DNA of 64,000 nucleotides from Erythrobasidium yunnanense (Eukaryota > Basidiomycota > Cystobasidiomycetes > Erythrobasidiales > Erythrobasidiaceae). A program made the translations under genes and the position numbers. The notes beneath the pieces are model-generated. The model had not been told where the DNA came from and made no database searches. It was given only the letters and a program-made list of their open reading frames with translations. Numbering within the stretch: position 1 is the first letter of the stretch; each line of letters starts with the position of its first letter. Positions 1 to 11,282 of the stretch are shown here, piece after piece. The DNA lies in NCBI GenBank assembly GCA_001600175.1, contig BCJC01000001.1:1816065-1880064 (forward strand), read 5' to 3'.

Positions 1-2192
1 TCAGGTTGTCCATCAAGATGGTATTTTGGCCTTGAGTCATGCATCGATAGTATGTCCATCTATCGTAGTCTTGGATGTCTCCTTGGAAGTAGCCTGGACT
101 GAGGTAGTTATCCTGGCAAAGCTGACCAGCCCATCTTTGGCCTAGCGCATCAATGACAAAGTCTCCTGCATCGAGGTCATTGTGATTCTGGTGTCCAGAG
201 TTATTTCCGGCCTTCATGGCTGCATAAAGTCCATTCGAGTCGGTCCAGCTGGATCGCATAGCTACCCAGTCGTCATTTGGCGAGTCGAAGTGGTGATCGA
301 TGGGTAAATTGTACCACCAATCGCCAGAAACATCCGGATCGTAGTACATCATAGAGAGAGGCTCGGGCGCATCGGCTCGATCACGCTGGTACAGTGTATA
401 AACAGGGTTGTCGAAGAGATCGCCAAAGAACATCAGAGAGTTGGCAGCTGCGAACAATATTAGCCTGGATGAGTTAAGCACGGTCGCACAACCTTACTAG
501 CTGTGTATTTGTTGGGACTGTGAAGGCGCAGAAGACTTAGCTTTTCTGCGATAGAACAGATTGTAAAGCCAGACTCACCCGCAGTCGCCATAGTTGAATT
601 TGTAGGTAAATCCAGTTCCATACATGTGGAACAGACCGGTCTTGTTGTAATTGGGGTTGCCGGAATAAAGATTCTGAGTGGAGCCGGTGGCACTGCGAAG
701 CACTGCACCCATTTCTGCAGCAGTGGTCGTTCCAAAGTACCAGTCTGCAGGAGGGCATTTGACGTCAGCATGGACGTGCTCCACAAATACAGGTTCATTG
801 GCACTGACAGTCTGAAGTCTCAGACCAGGTTCCGTCAGGCTGAACTGCTTGCGCGCAATTCGCCTTTGCGTTCGGGATAGTGTAGCCAAGGATTTGAGCG
901 GCTGTGCCAGTGGGATCATCTCCAGCGATAGCCAGAGCACCCATTGTCAGTCCGTTATTGCAGACACAGTTCCAATTGCCGTTCGTCGTCTGCCACCAGC
1001 TATAGTCTGTGCTTTGTGTGTACGACTTGATGCCGAGGCTGAGACCAAGATTGATGATCGACCACATGATGGCGTTTCGCTGATCGGCCGTCCAGGCATC
1101 GTACATCCAGTCGTACGCAAATGCGAATGAGGCTGGTAGCAGACTATGTCAGAATACGAAATCTGCTGCGGAAACCGAGAGAGAAGTACTTACCGGTGAA
1201 CTCTGCGAGATCGAGGAAATGAGTTGGGTTCCAGCGGGTGCCATCGTCTGCGCCAAAATACTGGGAGGAGTTACCAGAGGCTTTGTTCGAACTTTCAGCA
1301 ACGTACAAGCCGGAAAGCCACACGACTGTACTTACAGACGAGCAGCTCTTGCCAGGTCCGGTCAACCCAAGACGAATCGTTTGTCATCCTCCAGGCGTAG
1401 GCCCAATGTTTTATTCGCAGCTGTAGCTCTCGTGAAGGGTCAAGAACACCACTTCCGCCAAGTCCGCCGTCTATGGTGTCTATCAGATGCGGGAAAGGTG
1501 GTAAAGTTAGCTGAAAAGGCCCGCTTTATTTGAGGAGAGAGGGCTCAATTACAATTGACAGGACTCATGGCTGCGTAGCGAGTAGCATTGCCAAAGATAG
1601 TTGCATTCCAGCTGCTCAAATAATCGTTCCCAGCGATTTGCTGTGGAAGACACGACCACTTGCTGCTTGACGCGAATAGTCTTGGGTGATCTGGTCGGAC
1701 TTGATAATTGCCAACCTGGACAGAGTATGAAGGGTTGTCTGCTGAGCAGAGTGATGCTAGTGAACTTGCTGTCGCAGCTGGAGGTACCGCAGCGGCCGTG
1801 CTCGAGTACACTGGGTTGCCGTTGGCTGCGAAAACATGTATTATTAGCGTGTCTTCTGTAGCTTGTAGTCTTCAGTACTAACAGTTAGTAGGTACTGCAC
1901 CAGCTGCATTATTGGCGACAGCTTTATTGGCAGATCCTATTGCGTTGTCTTCGTTGTTGCTTCTTGACGCTGCAATGCCTCCTCCAACACCTCCTGCGAT
2001 GGCAACGACGAGCAGGGCCGGTAGACCATATTTGACCCAAGGATTCTGGTACCATTTATTGCGTTGACTGTGTTTCGCAGCAGAAAAGGTCTGATTTGGT
2101 GGATAATTGTCGTTCAGATGAAGTTGACTTCCTCCTGGAACCTGGTAGTAACTCGTCCCGGCATCATACGATGCTTGATATTTGTGCGACAT
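1..2192 (-). CDS. Heparinase II/III-like lyase with N-terminal membrane anchor (partial)
   Basis: A multi-exon gene whose 3' end runs off the left edge. The protein opens with a short cytosolic tail, then one hydrophobic segment at about residues 50-72 (ends GLPALLVVAIAGGVGGGIAA), so it looks like a type II membrane protein with an outside catalytic part. After a first intron (acceptor near 1817) come blocks typical of heparinase II/III and alginate-lyase-like (alpha/alpha)6 toroid enzymes: RPDHPRLFASSSKW, RIKHWAYAWRMTND, WNPTHFLDLAEFT, GNWNCVCNNGLTMGALA, then YWYFGTTTAAEMG. The beta-sheet part follows, with WVAMRSSWTDSNG and SGHQNHNDLDAGDFVIDALG, where the His/Asn/Asp cluster is the usual signature. 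Family members cleave uronic-acid polysaccharides by beta-elimination; the substrate here is unknown. The start at 2192 is the only Met before the anchor. It lies on the same strand as the two CDK genes upstream of it. Confidence 0.85.
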
Positions 2193-2440
2193 CGTCGATG
2201 TCTGCGAGTTGGAGGGAAGAAAACATAAGAAATCTGCATAGAAAATCTAAGCCTGGACGCGGCGGTGTTTGAGCGCGATATCATGGCCACACGCGCCGAA
2301 AATAGAGCAGCGGCGGCACGCAAGTTACGCAGCATCCAACAAGAGAGGTAAGTTTTGTTTTGATATGATACTGTAGTACGATGGGACAGAAAACGGTGCG
2401 AAGAAGCTCTACGTTTCTTAAGAACCGAAAGAAAGTCATT

Positions 2441-3559
2441 CTACGAGCTGAAGTAGGGATGTTCCAGAGCTTGGCGACAGGTCAATCTACGTGACGGTTC
2501 AAACTGACATAGCTTCTCAAGCAGATCCAGAGCTGAAGGTCGTGGGCTCAGCTAAGAAATATTGCAGAGAAAAAGAAGTTTCGCCCACCGAGAGTGTCCA
2601 CTCGAGGCATCAGTAGCCTATACGGTATCTTTGACGTAGGTTGCATAAAGCGAACTTGAATCTCAGGCTGCCGAAGCTGAAGTGTCTCAGCTCAAGTCAA
2701 AACATAAGGAAGAAATCGAGAGACTCACGCATTCCTCCCTTAATCGCGATAGAGTAGCTTTGTCCGGTGCTCCTATGACTTGCACGATCTTGCGCAGCTG
2801 GTCGTACACGTCTATCCCTCGAAACAGCGGTGCGCCCGTCAGCATCTCTGCAAAGATGCATCCGCAGCTCCACACATCGATGCTGGTCGAGTATGTCCTG
2901 CTTCCCATCAGGACATCCGGAGCTCGATACCATAGTGTGACCACCTCGTTCGAATACGTGTTGACAGGAATGCCCGTCGTTCTTGCTAATCCGAAATCGG
3001 CCAGTTTCAGCTCGCCGGAGTTATTGACGAGCAGGTTCTGAGGCTTTAGGTCTCGATGCAAGACTCGATTCTCATGACAGAAGGCGGTACCTTCTAGCAG
3101 CTGGCGGAAGAAGGAATTCACGCGTTCTGGCTCAAGAGCGCCACCATTCGTGCCATGATTGTCCATGTAGGCTCGCAGATCGCAGTCCATATGCTCGAAG
3201 ACCATCGTCAATCGGTGTTCTGAGTGGATGATGTTCTCCAATCTAACGATGTTTGGGTGCTGGATTCCATTCAGGGTTACTTTCAGCCACTTCACTCTAC
3301 AACTTAGAGGAAGATACGCACCCGAAGCTCTTTCATCAAGCTTATCTCTCGGATGGCAGTACCTGGAGTACCCTCCTCTCCTTCCAGCTGGATCTGCTTG
3401 AGCGCAACAAGCTTGTTGCTCGTCCGAGAGCGCCCCTGGACCTTGAGTCAGCCAAGTCGATAGGGTCTCATTTCGCGCACTCACTCTATAGACCGTAGCA
3501 TATGTACCTTCTCCTAGCTTGCCGAGTATCACGTAAGCGGAATTGCTGTCGTTTGCCAT
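2441..3559 (-). CDS. Pho85-type cyclin-dependent kinase, divergent tandem copy
   Basis: A Ser/Thr kinase of the Pho85/CDK5 class. Visible motifs are the glycine loop [10 protein letters not shown], the cyclin-binding helix region [18 protein letters not shown], the catalytic loop HRDLKPQN, the metal-binding DFGLAR, and the T-loop block [20 protein letters not shown]. Introns interrupt the glycine-loop exon, the PSTAIRE-region exon and the C-lobe. The last exons encode QPEIQVRF and [16 protein letters not shown] and end HPYFSS at 2441. The last two introns sit in the same phases as in the neighbouring copy at 3994-5352, so this is an intact tandem duplicate. The odd point is PGTAIRE where Pho85 proteins have PSTAIRE. 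It also has a shorter C-terminus, without the Gln-rich tail of its neighbour. Cyclin partner and role are unknown. Confidence 0.88.
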
Positions 3560-3993
3560 GATCTGTACTTATGCGATCCAAGGTGTTGTTAAGTGAGAGA
3601 CAGCATCCACGGAATGGATAATCAATCCTTGTTGAGGATGGCGATAAAAATCCCGAGCCGCCGTCATACGTCAAACGTACCGATGTTTGGGTCTTCTTTC
3701 TCGTGGGTCAGTCTTGACGGTCTGACAGTTTGACCCGTATTGAAATTTGCGTTGTATGGGCGTAGTCAGCCGGAGGATTGCTTAGTTAAAAGAAGAAGTA
3801 GGAGACCATGCATCCATTGCTGACAGGGGGAACCAGTACAAGCGTGTGCTTTGCTGCCTATTTAGCATGCGATAGAAAAGAGGAAACAGCGTACAACATA
3901 TAGTCATAAGGTAGGAGACAGACAGATACGAACAGTATTGAAAGGAGGTAGTAGTGACCCGCCAGAGCAGAGGTATAGATAGAGTCGTTCGGC
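3560..3993. other. Intergenic region between the two CDK copies
   Basis: This 434-bp stretch holds the promoter of the downstream CDK copy and the 3' untranslated region of the upstream one. I see no convincing coding exon in it. Confidence 0.6.
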
Positions 3994-5352
3994 CTAGTAG
4001 CGATTGCTACCTGAAGCAGAGTACGCCTGTTGAGCTTGTAGTTGCTGTTGAGCTTGTAGCTGCGCACGTTCTTCAAGGGTATCTAGGATCGGATAGCAAG
4101 GCAAGATTATTAGCGAAAGAGCCTAGAGCGAAGCCGTCGAACCGCGCTTACACTGCCCACTAGGATTAGGGTTGCCGACGGTTGGACCGGTGGTGAAATA
4201 GGGATGTTGAAGAGCTTCGTCACATGTCATGCGCCTCGCTGGGTCGAATTGTAACAGCTTCTCCAGCAGGTCTAGAGCTATGTCGCGCAAGTCAGCAGAT
4301 GACGCATAACACGAGGTAGAGAGCTTACCTAGAGGCGCAACCTTAGGGTATAGAGAGGTAAATGGGATTTTCGGTGTCCTTGGAAAGGGTCGTAACTGGA
4401 TTTCAGGCTGGTTAAATCGCATAAAGTCAGCATAGCCTATACTTATCAACGAGGATAACGCACGCTCTCGCTTGCTATCCTCTTGAGAGTCTCGTTGTCC
4501 GGTGTGCCCAATATCCTCAAGATCTGAACCAGCTGATCGTTGTTATCTCTGCCTCGGAAGAGGGGTAGCCCGCTGATCATCTCTGCCATGATGCATCCGC
4601 AACTCCAGACATCTATACTAGTAGAGTATGTCCTACTGCCCATCAAGACGTCGGGTGCGCGGTACCACAGCGTGACGACTTCATTCGAAAAGGTATTGAC
4701 TGGGATACCGAAGGCTCTTGCGAGACCGAAGTCGGCCAGCTTGAGTTCGCCTCTTCGGTTGATGAGCAGATTCTGAGGCTTGAGATCTCGATGAAGGACT
4801 CTGTTCTCGTGACAGAACCCTGTGCCTTTCAGGAGCTGCCACATGAAAGATCGGACTACAGCAGGCTCAAGTACGCCTCTGTCGCCGTGCGAATCCATGT
4901 ACTTCTTGAGATCGAGATCCATGTACTCAAAGACCAGAACGAGCTTGTTTTCAGTGTGAATGACATCGTATAGCCGGACGATGTTAGGGTGCTACAAGTC
5001 AAGGCGGTTGTTCAGCACAGGCGCGCATGGCATGGTTCATAGTTGCTAACACACCTTGAGCTCCTTCATCAAGCTTATCTCTCGAATGGCCGTGCTGGGC
5101 GTTCCCTCCTCGCTATCGAGATGAATCTCCTTCAACGCGACGACTTCATTTGTGATGCGCGAGCGGCCCTGTAAGTAATACGTAGTCAGTATAGTGTACT
5201 CGCAGCAATGTCGGCGACCGTGTCAGGCCAGACGGCTGGTTTGACAGCCCCTTTCGCCTGCTGGGAGCTATCTTCTCTCAATTCACCTTGTGCACAGTCG
5301 CATAGGTTCCCTCTCCGAGCTTCTCGAGGGTGATGTATGGACCAGACGACAT
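3994..5352 (-). CDS. PHO85: Pho85-type cyclin-dependent kinase (canonical copy)
   Basis: Pho85 orthologues act in phosphate, glycogen and cell-cycle control with their own cyclins. The start at 5352 gives [20 protein letters not shown], followed by an intron and an exon with [18 protein letters not shown], the exact Pho85 PSTAIRE helix. Further on come [45 protein letters not shown], and the Pho85-typical T-loop [20 protein letters not shown] without a phosphorylatable Thr at the CDK2-like site. The C-lobe exon reads [13 protein letters not shown] and continues to [27 protein letters not shown] final exon adds a Gln-rich tail ([17 protein letters not shown]) and stops at 3994. Its near-copy lies directly downstream on the same strand. 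It is divergent from the hypothetical gene at 5964. Confidence 0.92.
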
Positions 5353-5963
5353 GGCCAAGGCGTCTCAAAACAGGCAGATAGCTATCTTGCGCGAAGTTGT
5401 CCCTGAGACGAGCAGGCGGCTTGCTGGGTTGACAGAGTCACAAGGCCAGCGTGGTTTTCTGTTTACGAGGTGGCTGTGATGAGCCTCAGAGCTTGGGAAT
5501 GGTCGACTTTCGGTCCTCTGAATCAGTCGACTTGAAAGAGACGCGGCCAACTCCTCCTTGAAATGAAACCGATTCCAAGTATGAAATTACAAGAATGCAT
5601 CCACCAACGAAATATAACTTCTACTCTTGCTTCTACACGCACACATGGATGTATTAATCTGCCATGGAAACTGTCTATCCCGGCTGCGTTAACCCGGAGT
5701 CGTCTTGTTAATCGTGCTGGCTCCAGTCACGAACGCTGAGCTTCACAGTCAAACCAGAAGCAGAGACTTTCGATAGCAAGCTGGGCCCAATATGCCTGAA
5801 GATGCCCCTGCCTGGTGGTGTTCGAATATGAGGCGGACTTCATCCACCCCTCACCATAGCCAGACCTTCCTCGCCAGGCGACTGTGCTACCTACAAAGCA
5901 TAGACACACTCTCTATCCGCTCTGAAGGTCCTACTCGCCCCCTCTGGCCAGCGCAGCAGCTGG
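5353..5963. other. Divergent intergenic region, PHO85 and hypothetical gene
   Basis: About 610 bp lie between two divergent starts. Short ORFs are present on both strands but carry no family resemblance. An alternative upstream 5' exon for the plus-strand gene is possible, for example around 5792-5960. Confidence 0.5.
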
Positions 5964-7360
5964 ATGCTAGAGGAGCTTGACCCTTGTCCTCAATTTACCC
6001 ATGCACCTTTTGGAGTTGTCTCCTTACTAGAAGATGCAAGGTACACTCCCGATCATAAGACGACTGTGCCTTTCTTCGTCCAGGCAAAGGCTCAGCGATC
6101 CTTTCTTTTGAAACCGGGTCCGCTACTGAGCTTTGAAACCTTTGTCGGCGGCCAGACTATAAAGCTGCCCTCGTCAGAGAGATTCTGTCCTCTGCTTACG
6201 ACAAACCAGTTTCAGCTAGCCAAGACAGAGTTGAACAAGTATGCAGAGACGCAGTGAGTCAGTTGTTAGGTTCGTTGAGGCCCTCCGCTGAAGCTACCTT
6301 CATCCTCTCAGCTTCCATTCCCAACAATCTGCGCAGAACGCAAGGCCTCAATCTATACTTTGAGCTTTGTAATGACACTCTCCCTGCACCGACGCAGTAC
6401 AGACGCAAAGCCTTCGGCCGCAAGTGCAAAGAAGAGAAAGCAAAGGAGGCGGCAGACAAAGTTGCACAAGCGCCGATCCCTCCTAATGGCGAAGTCTTCA
6501 AGATGCCTTTCAAGCTAACGGCTAAGCCGCAAAGAGTTGGATCAGGAGGTGCGACCCAAGATGAGAACCCCGTACAGATTGTTACGTCACTACAACACGC
6601 TATAGGTCGACCTTTCTCGAGTCAACTCTTTCCAAAACCCGCCAAAGCGGGAGAGAACGATCGAACACAGTGCTATGCCCGGATCAGAGGAACCGTCGTC
6701 AATGGTGTCGTGACTGGTATCGCATTGGGCCTCAGTACTAGCTGGAAGTGGGGCGCACCTCATACGCAGAATGCTACTGCGACTCGAGGCAAGCCAGCCA
6801 TCGTGTCGCGCAGACCTTCCGTTGGTAACACCGTCATGGACGAGAAGGCAGAGTTTTACACTCAGACGAACACTTCCAGGGCTTCTGTGAACTCTGTTCC
6901 AGACTCCCGAAGATCATCCATCTCGTCTGTTTCCAGTGCTAGCTCGGTCGGAGCAGGCGCACAGGAGATCATTACCTTCTCAGTCAAGCTCCATGGTAGG
7001 CTTCAAGATCTACAGTACGGCCACACTCAGACGGAACAAGGCAATGCTTACGATTCTGACGATTATTATGGCTCCCGGAGAAGCCAGCCTCGCCAAGTCG
7101 TCACTGGCTCATACACCTGCAACATACCGTTCTTTGTCACTGCAAAGACAGCAAGCGGCACTTCCGTGGCTATCCAACGTGACATCGCTGGCCGGGTGAA
7201 GCTCACCGCTACAGAACACCTTCTTAGCTACTGCGAAAAGCTCACCGCTAAGATCGACGAATGCACCATCAGTGGAGACCAAATCATCGATGCATCTCCA
7301 GCTAAGACCTGGAGTTGGGATGTTACTTCAAAGGCGATGGTAATCAAGCGGGCCAAGTAA
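5964..7360 (+). CDS. Hypothetical protein, two exons
   Basis: I do not recognise the family. Exon 1 runs 5964-6253. An intron with GTGAGT at 6254 and acceptor CAG at 6336 (83 nt) joins in frame, so the protein reads through NKYAETQ into TQGLNLYFELCNDTLPAP. The N-terminal third is globular, with alternating hydrophobic strands (FVGGQTIKLPSSERF). The middle (about 6790-6950) is Ser/Arg-rich and looks disordered (SRRSSISSVSSASSVGAGAQ). The last third is again strand-rich (TGSYTCNIPFFVTAKTASG) and ends KAMVIKRAK. No signal peptide or membrane helix is visible. The alternating-strand layout with a disordered insert might suit a beta-sandwich protein, but that is only a guess. The start at 5964 is the first Met in the open frame; an upstream exon is not excluded. 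Confidence 0.7.
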
Positions 7361-8003
7361 CGGACTTGTGCTGGCAACGCAGTCTATGCAGCCAAAGTCG
7401 ACTTGTATGAAGTAGTAACTACATGCTTACGCTACAATATGATTTATTCGCGACTTACAAGTCACATAGCGGATAGGGCATTGCTTAGTACCTGGTCCAA
7501 GTCCAGGAACGCCTTGCAGGAGGTCAGATTGCTTGCGAGAACTTCGATTTCATCGCCTGAATAAGACTAGACGCGTTGTTTTATTCAGGACTATCCGAGA
7601 GCTCAGGTTGGTGGATGAACCAGTGCTTTCCTCACCGGCTCTTTGCATACATGGCTTTTCCTCAAATCCAACTCCCATCAAGCCTCTCCGTCATTTTCGC
7701 AATGCAGAAAGCCGCCAGCTTCTCTGAGCTTTCTGAGTCTTCGGACTCCTGCAAGATCTGGCTTGGTCCTAGCGCACGGTCGCCGGCCTGTGCGAAAGAA
7801 CGAGGCTGATCGCGATGTCGCTGCTATGGCTTTCGTTCTCGCTATCTGCTGCAACACTCTTCGTCTCGACGCTGTACCGGTAGCTGGCTCGATACTCGTT
7901 CCGTGACCAGCGTGCTTTGGCTCAAGAAGGCGTTTAACACGATATCCTCGCTCGCAAACGGCCAGTCTGCCTGCAATTTGAAGTGATTCTGTGAACGTGT
8001 AGG
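7361..8003. other. Intergenic region, no convincing gene
   Basis: This 640-bp stretch lies between two plus-strand genes. Several overlapping short ORFs exist on both strands. The longest is minus 7678-8145, an Arg-rich reading that runs into the 5' part of the methyltransferase gene. No motif or splice structure supports any of them. Confidence 0.45.
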
Positions 8004-10771
8004 TTGCCTTCCTATCAACCTGCACTCCCTCCGAAGCTGTCGTTGTCCTGCGCTCGACCGCGAGACGCACGATGTCTGATGGGTCTGCAAGGTCGTCACC
8101 CGTCGCATACCTCGAGATACCGGTTCGCAGAGCTTCAGCTGACATCTGTACTTCACTTCCAATTCTACAGTGTACGCCATTCTTTCAGCAGTGACGGCCA
8201 AGTTACGAGCAGTAGCAGATCAAGCGGCTATCTATCACCTCCAAAACCACTGAGACGTCGCAGAAGCCTGACTCTGTCAAGTTTATTGGCGTCTATCTCT
8301 CTACCTTCTCCCAGCAAGCCAAGCGACGTTAGCGAACATAGAGGGTTCTCGAGCGCCGCACATACGTTCGACGATACAATTCGCGCGCAGTCTGCTGCAG
8401 GACAACCGATCAAATACGTATCGAGCTCAAGAGAAGCACCAAGGTCTCCGCGAAAAGCTTTAGATAATCCTCGACACTCCACCCTAGCTTTTCAGATGCA
8501 GCCTCTCGATACCTCGCGCGGTCACGCGAAACCGCCTGGCCAGAGCTTGTCTCGCTTTCTGCCGGAGACTGTAGGCAGAGGTGCGAGAGAATCGATGCTT
8601 GCGAATCCTGGCAACCCATCAAGGTCGCCATCGCTAGCCAAAACGGGACTTCCTAAAGACGATTCTTGGTCATCTGGCCTTTCCCATGCAAGCTCATCTG
8701 CATCATCCGCCATCTTTGATACGCCACATCGCTCGAAACGTGGTCAGACAACCGGGCCGACCGCAAGTGGAGTGCCTCGCGTGAGCATTTCCGAAGAGTC
8801 GATTCTTATACCTCCGGGCGTTTCAGTAAATACGACACGATTGCACGCCGTGGGTGACTGGAGCAGAAGGGGGGATAGGCCAGAATCGAGCGACTTGGAA
8901 TACCTGGACGATCGAACGCACAGCTCGACCAGTGCGCGCGATAGTACTTCCACAAGACCTAGAAACTCGGCAGAGCATGGTCTGCGTGTGCAAGGACAAG
9001 GATCGATCCGAAGCGTCGATAGTAGCCAAAGCAGCAAGTTACAGGGAAATACAACGTCTGGTAGAAAGAAGCTTTCGGAAGGAGGTGGAGCAGGATGGGA
9101 GTGGTTTGAGCAGGAGTCGCTTCATACAGATAAGATATATCCGTGCGATAAGAAGGCGGTACCGTATGTCCTGCCTTACGATAGGGAACTTGTCGACCTG
9201 GAAATACTGCAACTGCTGGCTTTCAAAGACCGTCTGAATATCATGCCATGGTCCAAGTCTCCGCAACTGACTATACAGCCCAAGCAAGTATTAGATATCG
9301 GGTGCGGCATCTCCGCTTTCTGGATCAGTCAGTACACCTTGGTTTAGCAGCGGTCGCACCGGGCTGACATAATTCGTTAAGCGGAAGCGGCGAAAGAGTG
9401 GCAGCAAGCCAAGTTCACTGGGCTAGACATCGCCCCGGTCATGGTGCCTATTGAGCGGTTAGACCCAGACATTTCGGCTCGCGTAACGCTTGTCGAGAGC
9501 AACTTCCTAGAAAGGTGGCCTTTCGAAGATGGTCACTTCGACTTTGTCAGAATATCCAACATCGGCGCAGGAGTTCCCGAGTCGGCGTGGTGAGTACCGT
9601 TGTCCAAACAGCTGGGTTATCAAAGCTCATGAATTGCCGTCAGGAACGACATATACGAGGAAGCTGCCAGAATACTTAAACCTACTGGCTTAGTCCAGTG
9701 CATCGAATACAACGCGCCCAGATATACCGATGCTGCAGACAATGTCGCGCCAAAAGCGCAAAAGCTATACAACTACGTCGGTGGCTCAGATGGCAACCAG
9801 AAGCATGGTTCTGCTATTGCATCCGAGTCCAGCAGCGAGGCATCCTTTCTGGATCCGCATATTTTGGCCATCCGCAAAAGCGACCAAGCCGGTACATTGT
9901 ATAAACGCTTACTTAACATCGACAGGCTGCTAAGTATGTGCTACTACAGTGCAGTCTCTGTTCACGGATCGCCAACTGTCAACATATCCGGTTTCTATCT
10001 TCCCAGCAGCTTTCGTACTCAGCTTCAAGCAGCTAGCCGCAGACGGACCTCATAGATGGAAAGGGATTACGCATCAACCAAACAGTGGATCAGAGATCAC
10101 CGAGCACGATTCGGACATGCGAGTGCTTGAGCACGCTACACTGCAGGGGTATCTACCGAGTGAGTCAGCTTGGTCCAATCCCGCGAACTAATCTGATGGA
10201 TAGACTTACAGAGCTGCAGAGAGCAGCAAGCAGGGCGCAACGCGGCTCTGTTAGACAAAGTACACGGGAATCGGCTGATGACGACAAAGCGTAAGTACAG
10301 CGCGAGAACCGGTGCTCCTATAACTAGCTCATCTTTGGCTGCTCTCGATAGCCGGGGCGAGGTTGCGAACATGCTTAGACATCGTGTCGGGGTATCGAAG
10401 CTGCTCGAAGATAGATTTGGCTGGACGTGCAAGGCGGACGAGATCATGGAGGAAGCCCTTGAGGAGCAGCAGGAGGTTCTACATAGCGAACGGGAAGCCC
10501 TTAAGTATGCCCAGTCGCTGAGTATGAGAGATGATGGTGAGCGAAGCACCTGTAAGCTCGCTCAGAGCAGGAGGCTGATATCTATGTCTGTTGTCCTACA
10601 GACACACTCAATCTTCGCATATCCGAAGTAGATAGATCGCTGAGGGAGACGCAGGCAGACCTCACTGCCACTAAGCGGCGTCTGGGCAAAGACGATGGCT
10701 CTTGGACAGACTTCATCACAACCAGAGCTTTGTCCTACGATATACTCATGAAAGCGGGCAGAAGGTTATGA
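8004..10771 (+). CDS. SAM-dependent methyltransferase domain protein with long Ser-rich N-terminus
   Basis: The N-terminal 350 or so residues are Ser/Pro/Arg-rich and probably disordered. Then comes a class I methyltransferase fold: a lead-in of the fungal type (KAVPYVLPYDRELVDLEIL), the SAM-binding glycine motif QVLDIGCGISAFWI, FTGLDIAPVMVP, NFLERWPFEDGHFDFVRI and a motif-III-like EEAARILKPTGLVQ. Introns lie near 9330-9379, 9592-9643, 10160-10209 and 10302-10350, and the last begins near 10536. The region after 9892 can be joined either by a 58-nt or by a 16-nt intron. The C-terminal part is helical (GEVANMLRHRV, EEALEEQQEVLHSEREALKYA), possibly coiled coil, and stops at 10771. The target molecule is unknown. 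The start at 8004 is uncertain because the first 60 codons are not typical; a later Met near 8079 is possible. Confidence 0.75.
9934..9949 (+). other. Candidate 16-nt intron in the methyltransferase gene
   Basis: The sequence GTATGTGCTACTACAG begins with a consensus donor and ends CAG. Removing it joins DRLL to MQSLFTDRQLSTYPVSI in one open frame, a helix-then-strand block that looks typical of this enzyme class. A 58-nt intron starting at 9892 with the same acceptor keeps the same frame, so the 16-nt choice is not forced. Confidence 0.35.
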
Positions 10772-11282
10772 GGCGATTATTGGCGCTGTCTAAAGCCTTC
10801 ACCATGCCGGAAAGAGAAGACCCTGCGCAACTCTTCTGCATTACAAGACCGAGAAGGGTTACTCGCCAGGTCGCGGCACAAGCTTTAGCAGGACTCTACT
10901 TCATAACAACGCTATGAAACGACAACAACCTGTACTATAGCTACGTGTATATCTAAAAGTGGTGCATACAAGCAGTTGGGAGAGGTGTGAGGATGGGTTG
11001 CTGGCTTTCTTTGGCAACAACAATAACGAACGAGATGGTGCGGATGAAATGGAAGTGACAATGAGAAGTGTATGAGGGATTGAAGAGGGCTGTACACTGT
11101 GTTTGCTCGTTTTGACGTATTGTACATTTTTTGCGTGCCTCAAAGCGGACGTGCCTTGAAGCGGAATTTTTAGGGCATTCAATGAGAGACAGTGAAGACG
11201 GAGGCCATTTCCTCAGCATGAAGTCCAATGCGTGCTACATTACGTCAATTGAGTGGTATCAGTAAGGCGAAACAGGAGAGCT
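10772..11282. other. Convergent intergenic region
   Basis: About 510 bp lie between convergent gene ends. Overlapping short ORFs on the minus strand (10901-11228) show no motif. Most likely it holds the 3' untranslated regions of both genes. Confidence 0.5.

Noticed and set aside
7678-8201. Two overlapping minus ORFs, Arg-rich, up to 155 codons
   Set aside because: No motif or splice structure, and they run into the 5' part of the methyltransferase gene. Not fully excluded, since that gene's start is uncertain.
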